From Bin87 sp963666865 (lineage in GTDB: Bacteria > Chloroflexota > Dehalococcoidia > Lucifugimonadales > UBA3495), in contig OY763072.1 of the NCBI GenBank assembly GCA_963666865.1, positions 3,658,001 through 3,722,000 on the forward strand: a stretch of 64,000 bases of DNA, read 5' to 3'. Each line of letters opens with the position of its first letter. The stretch's first letter is position 1. Positions 58,901 through 64,000 of this stretch are shown here, one piece after another. Under the pieces are notes generated by a model that did not search any database, was not told the DNA's origin, and saw only the letters and a list, made by a program, of their open reading frames with translations. The position numbers and the translations under genes are program-made.

Positions 58901-61100
58901 CGCCGCCATGCTGCACCAGCGCATTGCCGCCGGCCAATGGCTCAGCGGCATCAGCGACCTGTCCCAGCTGAAGAACGACGAGAACGTGGTCAGGAACCTT
59001 TCCAGAGAGTGGGAGCGCATCATGCGCCACGACTTTCACCCAGTGTTGGAGCCGGCGCTGGAAGCGATCTACGCCGTGGAATCCACCGGCAAGATCGCCG
59101 GATTGACCCAAGCGCTGCATGTCGTCTGCGCCGAAGCGGAGCGCATCGCTCACGCCTACGCCGACATGGGCGCCGATCACGCCGGCCCCTTGTTCAATAA
59201 GGTGATGGGCAACCAGGCGTCAGACGGCGCCTACTTCACGAGGCCTGTTGCCGCATCGCTGGCGGCGCGCCTCACGCTGGACGCCTGCGGCGAAGTGGAC
59301 TGGCGCGACCCGGAAGTCTGGCGAGAGCACAAGACGGTGGACCTAGCCTGCGGCAGCGGCACCCTGCTGGCAGCGATGCTCACCGACATGAAGCGGCGCG
59401 CCCGGAAAGCCGGCGCCACCAATGAAGAAATCGCCGGACTGCAAAGGTTGGCAGTGGAAGATACCATCAAGGGACTGGACATCAATCCAGTGTCGCTGCA
59501 ACTGGCAGCAGCGCAGCTGACCGCTGGCAACACGGAAGTGCGCTACCAGCAGATGGGGCTGCACCAGATGCCCTACGGCCCGCAGGAAAACCAACGGGTA
59601 GCCGCTGGCACGCTGGAGTTGCTGGGCCAGAAAGCCATTGTGCCACGGCGCGACGAGCTGAACATCGGAGATGAAGTCGTCAACTCTGCCCGATTGCAGA
59701 TGTCCACCACCGCGGACGCGAAAACGGACAAAGCGGTATCCGAGGTGCTCGGCACCAAAATGATCATCATGAATCAGCCCTTCACCAGTCGGAACAAGAT
59801 GGGCGAGAAATTCCCAAAGGAAATCCAGCAAGCGCTGCGCAAACGGATCGATTGGCTAGAAGAGAAAGCCACATCAGCAGACAGCACATTGCAACTCATG
59901 GCATCACGAACAACGGCCGAGCCGTTGTTCGTGATGCTGGGCGCGCGAATAGCTAAGCCCGACACCGGTATTGTAACGATGATCAACCCGACAGTCGCCT
60001 TGTCGGCACCATCCGGCTTGAGCGAACGCAAAGCGCTGACTAAAGAATTCCACGTCCACACAGTACTCAGTTGCCACCAACCAGGAAACGTCAACATGAG
60101 CCAACAAACAGGCATCAACGAAAGCATCATCGTGATGCGCCGGCACCAAGGCAAGCACCCTGCAACTAGGTTCGTCAACCTTGACCGTATGCCAAGAGAT
60201 GAAGGAGAAGCGGAAGCGTTGTGCGAGTGCCTGATCCAATGCTTGGAAGGTGAGATCAACGACGGTTGGGGTGAAATATCCTACTGGCCCGCAGAACGCA
60301 TGGAAGCAGGCGACTGGTCAGCCGCTATCTGGCGCTCGCCAGAGCTAGCCGAATCCGCCTACCAGTTCAGCAATGACGCGAGCATGCAAATGCTAAAAAC
60401 GGCTGGCCTGTCGTCGCAGGCGACAGGCCAACTGCTACGCGGCTCTTACGAGCGCGCAGCAGCCGGTTCTCCTGGAAGTTTTCCGATATTGAAATCCAAG
60501 GGTGCTGATGCGCAAACGCGCATCCAGAGCCAGCCAGACGAGTACTGGGCGCCAAAGGACAACGACGACGAAATACGCCTACTGAACAATGGTCGCCATC
60601 CAGCCACTGATAGCATGACAGCAAAAGCTGGACACCTGCTGATCACCGCTGGACAGAACAACAGCACCGGCCGCCTCACCGCAACTGCGGACGACGCCAA
60701 ATACGTAGGAAATGGGTGGATGCCAGTAGCTGGAGTCACGTCAGAAGGAGCGAAAGCCTTGGCGGTATTTATCAACTCAACCGCTGGTCGACTCCAACTG
60801 ATGGAAAACCCTGGGCGCACGCTGGTTTTCCCAACGTACAGCACAGAGGAAGCGGACAACCTTCGCATCCCCGACGTGAAGGACGCCCGCATCCGCGGCA
60901 TCCTCGCCGAGTGCTGGGAGCGCACCAAGGACATGGTCGTGCCGCAGTACCGCGATGGCGAGTGCGAAGTGCGCCGCCTGTGGGACGAAGCCGTCGCCGA
61001 CGCCATGGGCTGGGATCCAGATGAGCTCACCCGCCTACGCCTGCTGCTCCACCAAGAGCCGCACGTGCGCGGTTTGGGATACGGCCAGTACAAGGATTAG
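55992..61100 (+). CDS. Single-chain Type ISP-like restriction-modification enzyme
   Basis: 1702 residues from the ATG at 55992. Domains in order: an Mrr-like nuclease (Asp73 in GIDCVA, Gln88-Cys-Lys90 in AIQCK); an SF2 translocase with Walker A PCGTGKT (223-229), DEAH (364-367) and TATPRVY; a Pro/Ala-rich linker (about 760-830); a helical coupler; an N6-adenine methyltransferase with GAYFTRPVA, motif I DLACGSGT (from 1117) and motif IV NQPF (1261-1264); and a C-terminal target-recognition region. The order matches LlaGI/LlaBIII. Motif IV is usually NPPF or NPPY, so Gln1262 is odd. Such enzymes methylate one strand and cut after translocation. Upstream in-frame codons (from 55806) run through a terminator and are rejected. 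Confidence 0.88.
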   Translation: MHSNTPDFAINESIAIVAAMSQQATDGKWLELETAGTAPVIPEWDVSNCWTWPDWPQREVEFPGSTGQDIGIDCVAVRRSDGKYVAIQCKSRQLDEYGAGAAVAKGELDKFVAATSGDFWAERWLVTNGDVPIAAPATQMIHVTGKPVKQVNLAADLVAAQAPANDPPCPHCQPNPDGEPRRQTRTCMQKEAVASSVDLLRRHAQSESGGLPAGQARGKIILPCGTGKTRIALRIIEEMTPAGGVSVVLCPSIALVAQIRREFLQHTVRDLRALAVCSDETAGYDPRKEDSRNLLADPTMDSSNVSAAAVKGQVTTDAGEIAGWIAESRYGNRINVIFGTYQSSHRIAEALTASGTVADVLVADEAHRTAGLRRVKKLEDKLRDFTVCHDNDRFPAKYRIYQTATPRVYDTTNQPSSRNPNWIVRNMDDESIFGVELYRKEYRDAVRNGWLADYRIIALGVNDPDTYRAANELVKLHGRTGRNALTTDHFLKGMTLALVMAGATNEPDGYQAQVNSCIGFMNTVVKSKTMAEQLQSDTVRKWLERWMQENRTGQPPAHYRLEHLDASSNAVKREDAKRRLAQASESQPHGILNVGIFGEGTDAPSLSAVAFLEPRKSPVDVIQAVGRAMRTAPNKELGYIVCPIVIPADHDAETWLATSSPGEGWQELGQILLALRAHDSRIEDSLAELLKVYVPPAPEEETTAIGIADDAKQRIQYYAHVGNPRDVPQIVEDILDGKQPPSKSLQPLSVIEQTAKPRVPSEPKPADPNQPTLIPSSAPVAAATTAEPATEPMAGDSGAKAPPEPSSVITGKRHADGSKELRRDSPARIRNHKGYGLAPVDYQATKKKATEMINQGAGTRVPGPEQRKRNASRRSAGDKHAQLMLDAIGLSGDNRNAITANLLTKSGLTGNRVQRDLNLLEYGVGEAARCLGADNLKGALDAHFLLDNLKEDSRKAQADGCTIAALLMMNAAMLHQRIAAGQWLSGISDLSQLKNDENVVRNLSREWERIMRHDFHPVLEPALEAIYAVESTGKIAGLTQALHVVCAEAERIAHAYADMGADHAGPLFNKVMGNQASDGAYFTRPVAASLAARLTLDACGEVDWRDPEVWREHKTVDLACGSGTLLAAMLTDMKRRARKAGATNEEIAGLQRLAVEDTIKGLDINPVSLQLAAAQLTAGNTEVRYQQMGLHQMPYGPQENQRVAAGTLELLGQKAIVPRRDELNIGDEVVNSARLQMSTTADAKTDKAVSEVLGTKMIIMNQPFTSRNKMGEKFPKEIQQALRKRIDWLEEKATSADSTLQLMASRTTAEPLFVMLGARIAKPDTGIVTMINPTVALSAPSGLSERKALTKEFHVHTVLSCHQPGNVNMSQQTGINESIIVMRRHQGKHPATRFVNLDRMPRDEGEAEALCECLIQCLEGEINDGWGEISYWPAERMEAGDWSAAIWRSPELAESAYQFSNDASMQMLKTAGLSSQATGQLLRGSYERAAAGSPGSFPILKSKGADAQTRIQSQPDEYWAPKDNDDEIRLLNNGRHPATDSMTAKAGHLLITAGQNNSTGRLTATADDAKYVGNGWMPVAGVTSEGAKALAVFINSTAGRLQLMENPGRTLVFPTYSTEEADNLRIPDVKDARIRGILAECWERTKDMVVPQYRDGECEVRRLWDEAVADAMGWDPDELTRLRLLLHQEPHVRGLGYGQYKD

Positions 61101-61152
61101 CCACTCCCCCGTTGCTCACTCCGTGCAACCCAAACTGCGCGAAACTACGGCA

Positions 61153-61509
61153 ATGCCTGCCAGCCAACTCCGCTCACTCTACCGAAAGTGGGTAAAATCA
61201 GCGCACAGTCCCTATCGAATCGCCGTCAACCTGACCGCCGAAGCCGTGGCGACGCCAGTCACTGCCTGCTTCACCCAACCAGGAACGCCGGCGGCGACGG
61301 CGGACTATTACAACGCGGAAGTCACGGAGCTGGACACGCTCTGGCGTGACCGCAAGACGCTCTACCTTCCAAAGCATCGAAGCCGCCTGAGCTCGGACAG
61401 CCGGCAGAGGCCGCCGGGGACGGCCGTTTCGCTCCAACAGGCAACTTCTACCCGACTGGCACAGAACGCGCCCGGTGGCCCTTTCCGGCGAAAATACGGG
61501 GCATCCTAG
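61153..61509 (+). CDS. Small open reading frame, doubtful
   Basis: 118 residues from the ATG at 61153, just after the restriction enzyme. The first 75 residues look mildly protein-like (YRKWVKSAHSPYRIAVNLTA, YYNAEVTELDTLWRDRKTLYLP). The last 20 run into the 296-base repeat, and there is no ribosome site. It may be a shadow or a truncated gene. Confidence 0.3.
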   Translation: MPASQLRSLYRKWVKSAHSPYRIAVNLTAEAVATPVTACFTQPGTPAATADYYNAEVTELDTLWRDRKTLYLPKHRSRLSSDSRQRPPGTAVSLQQATSTRLAQNAPGGPFRRKYGAS

Positions 61510-61744
61510 CGCGGTTGTCCAACCCTGCGGGAGAGCGCGACACCGCGCCGTGCTTTGCGGGATAATCTCGCCGCCAATTGATGACACCCGCCCGTAGCGC
61601 GGTAGCGTCCGACGATGGGACAATGAAGACGTCGCTGACTAACGGCGGCGCCGGTTGCTACCGACTAACGGGGCAGCCGGCCTGATTCGCAGCCGCAACA
61701 GGTATCCGCTTGCTAGCACCGCTACTCCTGGATACGACTCCCAA
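61449..61744. repeat. 296-base direct repeat, copy 1
   Basis: Matches 63146-63441 over 296 bases with no gap, about 84 percent identical by eye. A stem-loop near the 3' end, GCCGGTT (61650-61656) with AGCCGGC (61675-61681), is kept in both copies; the C-to-T change in this copy is tolerated as a G-U pair. No convincing reading frame. It could be a structured RNA, a promoter region or a recombination site. Confidence 0.8.
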
Positions 61745-62360
61745 GAACTCGAACGGCACAACCCGTGGGATAAATGCCGACCAAATTGCCACGAGCGTCA
61801 CGCGCAGGATTACCCAACCAAGTATTCACACCATCGCATGCAGCGTCCAGAGCATTGGCGCTCAAATCCACGGGACCAGAACGAGCGCCGTGACGACGGG
61901 GGAACGCGGTATGTCAACCGTGAACTGGGACAGATACGGCTGGACAAGCAAGCCGATGCTGCTTACCCAGCAGCACCAAGAAAGCCTGCGGACCGTGCGC
62001 TCACTGCTGAGCTGCCCGTCAACGTGAACGAACTGGTCGTGACTTTGATGCGCGATGGGATCGCCAGCCAGCAACTGCTTAACGCCCTCACGGCAATAAT
62101 GGCAGAATCGCCCAAACAAGATAACAGGGGCGAAAGCCAACTGCCGCCAGCTCACGACACGTGCGTAGTTTGCTCAACAGGAATCGAGCCGGCGTAGAAC
62201 AAAGGGGGCAACGACCGCTGCCGCAAAGCGAGCGGCACCAAATCACCGAAAATCCGCAAAAACTCGCGGCGGAACTGCCGCGAAAAATCAGGTTCCGAAA
62301 AGGTAGCATTTTCTCAATAAATGCTTACGCTTGGCGAGGTGAGTAGGGCAGTCATTCGCC
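61745..62360. other. Gene-poor stretch between repeat copy 1 and the membrane protein
   Basis: No intact gene. Two short overlapping frames give MSTVNWDRYGW (from 61911) and, one frame over, LPVNVNELVVTLMRDGIASQ (about 62010-62070), which could be one small gene broken by a frameshift. The sequence just before 62361 is A/T-richer and might carry the promoter of the next gene. Confidence 0.4.
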
Positions 62361-63086
62361 ATGAGCAATGGGCGGCCTACGATGGGAACCAACCCTACCA
62401 CCACCGAGCAAGGTACACGCCAGTCGTACCTAATCCTGTTCTTCGGGACCTTCCTCCCGATGCTTCTGCTTGCCGCTTTACTGAGCAGCAAGCAAAATTG
62501 GGAACCTTATGCGCCCAACTGGCTGAACGCCATGACAGAGCAACGGGTAGCATTCCTCGTAATGCTGACGGGGAACGCAGGCATAGCTGTACTAATCAGA
62601 GCACTCGCCAAGGCTGGTAGAACAATCGAAACAGGGTTCGCTGGGATAGCCGGAATCGCCACATTCAGCGCGGGACACGCCCACATCACCGACGCGGGCG
62701 CCTCGTGGCAAGAGCAAGTGCTCGCTGTACTGATCGCACTGACGCTCGTACCTGCCATCCCAATTGTGACGAACTGGATTTCCGCCCTACCGATGCAGTT
62801 AAATCGGCTGCGGAAAAGCCAACTGGGAATGCTGCTGCTATTAGGGACGCTCTCCGTAGCCATGCCCATTGTCAGCATTCTGCTGATGGAGTGGTGGTTC
62901 GATGGATACATCGCCCAAGTGCGGACGATCACGGCCCTGATTGGAAAGGCGATACTGAGCGTAGCAGGCGGTCTTTTCGCAATAGCGGTAATCGGCTACT
63001 TCGTTTGGCTACCATTGAGCCTGATCCTGTTCATCATTAGGAAATTCAGGAAAAAGACAGGCGGCAGACCGCCGGACGAAAAATAA
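62361..63086 (+). CDS. Multi-pass membrane protein, unknown function
   Basis: 241 residues with about six hydrophobic segments (near 23-42, 60-80, 92-105, 118-140, 153-175 and 188-232) and a basic, hydrophilic C-terminal tail. No catalytic or channel motif that I recognise. It is flanked by the two 296-base repeats and sits between a restriction enzyme and an ADP-ribosylglycohydrolase. A membrane effector in a defence system is possible but unproven. Confidence 0.65.
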   Translation: MSNGRPTMGTNPTTTEQGTRQSYLILFFGTFLPMLLLAALLSSKQNWEPYAPNWLNAMTEQRVAFLVMLTGNAGIAVLIRALAKAGRTIETGFAGIAGIATFSAGHAHITDAGASWQEQVLAVLIALTLVPAIPIVTNWISALPMQLNRLRKSQLGMLLLLGTLSVAMPIVSILLMEWWFDGYIAQVRTITALIGKAILSVAGGLFAIAVIGYFVWLPLSLILFIIRKFRKKTGGRPPDEK

Positions 63087-63145
63087 AGCCGTACAGCCCG
63101 CGAACGCCGCCGGGAGCGCCCTGCCTAGATCCGCCAATACATCAC

Positions 63146-63441
63146 TACCCAATTGGCGAAGAACGCGCCCGGTGGCCCTTTCCGGCGGAAATACGGGGCA
63201 TTCCGCGGCGTTTGTCCAACCATACGGGAAAGCACCACGCCGCGCCGCGCCTTTCGGGGTCATCTCGCTGCCAATTGATGACACCCGCCCGTAGCGCGGG
63301 AGCGCCCGCCGCCGGCACAATGTAGACGTCGCTGACCAACGGCGGCGCCGGCTGAACCCGACCAACGGGGCAGCCGGCTTGATTCGGAGCAGCAACAGCT
63401 ATCCTCTAGCCGGCACCGCTACTCTCAGATACGACTTCCAA
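63146..63441. repeat. 296-base direct repeat, copy 2
   Basis: Partner of 61449-61744, same length. The stem GCCGGCT (63347-63353) / AGCCGGC (63372-63378) is perfect here, with an inner CCCG-ACCAA-CGGG hairpin. It begins 60 bases after the membrane protein gene and ends 155 bases before the ADP-ribosylglycohydrolase. The 155 bases after it hold no gene. Confidence 0.8.
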
Positions 63442-63595
63442 TGCCGTCGGCAAAATGCCCGGAGCCGTCATTGCGTTACCATTCAGAGCAGAAGGCAACG
63501 CGACCTGCGAAGCCACCAAGCGGACGCATCCGCTTCTGGAATTACGAAACCGTAGATACGAGTCTGCGCCACGCACCAACGAGGATAACGACAGA

Positions 63596-64000
63596 ATGAA
63601 AGACCCAGGAATAATCCAACAAGCCCCAGAGACCGCCAAACACATCGCCCAAGCAACCAGCATTGCCGATCGCGCCAGCGGAGTTCTGCTAGGACTCGCC
63701 GCCGGCAACTCGCTGGGCGGTCCAACGGAAGGCGCGCGGCACGACTACATTGCAAAGCAATACCCACAAGGCATCACCGAAATCGACCCGAGCCGCGCGA
63801 ACGAGCCCATGGACGACGACCTAGCCCAAGCAGTCGAGCTCGGAGCGGCCCTGCTAGAAGCAGGCGACCTCGCCGAAAACTTCGCCAAGCGCATGATCAC
63901 GTGGTACCGCACCAACGGCCGCGGCATCGGCATGACCACGAGAGCTGCTATCCACGAACTGGAAAACGGCACACCGGTGCCAGAAGCCGCCCGCGTTGTT
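63596..64000 (+). CDS. ADP-ribosylglycohydrolase family protein, N-terminal part (3' truncated by window)
   Basis: 135 residues from the ATG at 63596, running off the window. The fold's first motif, RASGVLLGLAAGNSLGGPTEG, is followed by MDDDLAQAVELGAALLEAGD, where the acidic triplet matches the first metal-binding set of DraG/ARH-type hydrolases. These remove ADP-ribose from proteins or nucleic acids and appear in defence loci and toxin-antitoxin systems as the antidote. A GAGGATAACG lies upstream as a possible ribosome site. Without the C-terminus the second metal motif cannot be checked. Confidence 0.85.
   Translation, partial: MKDPGIIQQAPETAKHIAQATSIADRASGVLLGLAAGNSLGGPTEGARHDYIAKQYPQGITEIDPSRANEPMDDDLAQAVELGAALLEAGDLAENFAKRMITWYRTNGRGIGMTTRAAIHELENGTPVPEAARVV

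Noticed and set aside
61198..61623. Minus-strand ORF shared by both 296-base repeats (LPRYGRVSSIG...ERATGRVL)
   Set aside because: The two versions differ at many non-synonymous positions and have different ends and no ribosome site, so a structured repeat explains them better; not fully excluded.

Overview
GC-rich bacterial chromosome fragment, annotated by reading alone with no database search. The mix of genes (very large RNA polymerase beta and beta' subunits, a Cys-type CcmE cytochrome c maturation set, KorAB, a Uma2-family protein, GMC and SDR enzymes) suggests a free-living or host-associated Chloroflexota, perhaps Dehalococcoidia/SAR202-like. This placement is an inference. The long fibronectin-III arrays would fit a particle- or host-associated (for example sponge-associated) lifestyle, also an inference.

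Layout. 1-2.2 kb: the 3' end of glnS, then a compact restriction-modification pair whose nuclease is a clear EcoRV relative. 2.4-10 kb: gltX, a potassium channel, an MBL-fold hydrolase, mtaB with a HEPN/PaREP1-like partner, an iron-ADH-like protein and pyrD. 10.1-21.5 kb: rpoC, rpoB and fumC, all on the minus strand. 21.6-26.1 kb: a Uma2 protein, a GMC oxidoreductase with an antitoxin-like N-terminal extension behind a RelE-like toxin, a hypothetical gene, a matrixin-type protease fragment and a membrane-anchored protein. 26.4-34.2 kb: an SDR, an AT-richer NERD/SF1 helicase, an acyl-CoA ligase and ccmA-(orf)-ccmB-ccmC-ccmD-ccmE. 34.3-36.9 kb: korAB behind a strong promoter and an attenuator-like leader. 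37.3-38.7 kb: a glycosyltransferase, an orphan HicB and a zinc-ribbon protein.

39.1-52.1 kb is a tandem family of four secreted modular proteins built from near-identical FN3 repeats, a Cys-containing WYYKA module and a C-terminal anchor-like module. One copy carries a frameshift, and decayed FN3 debris lies on both sides of copies 2-4.

52.4-64 kb looks like a defence island: a Cas4-like Fe-S nuclease, an AbiEi/AbiEii-type pair under a palindromic operator, a single-chain Type ISP-like restriction enzyme, a small membrane protein and the start of an ADP-ribosylglycohydrolase. The last two are each preceded by a copy of a 296-base ungapped, structured direct repeat, which is the least explained element in the window.
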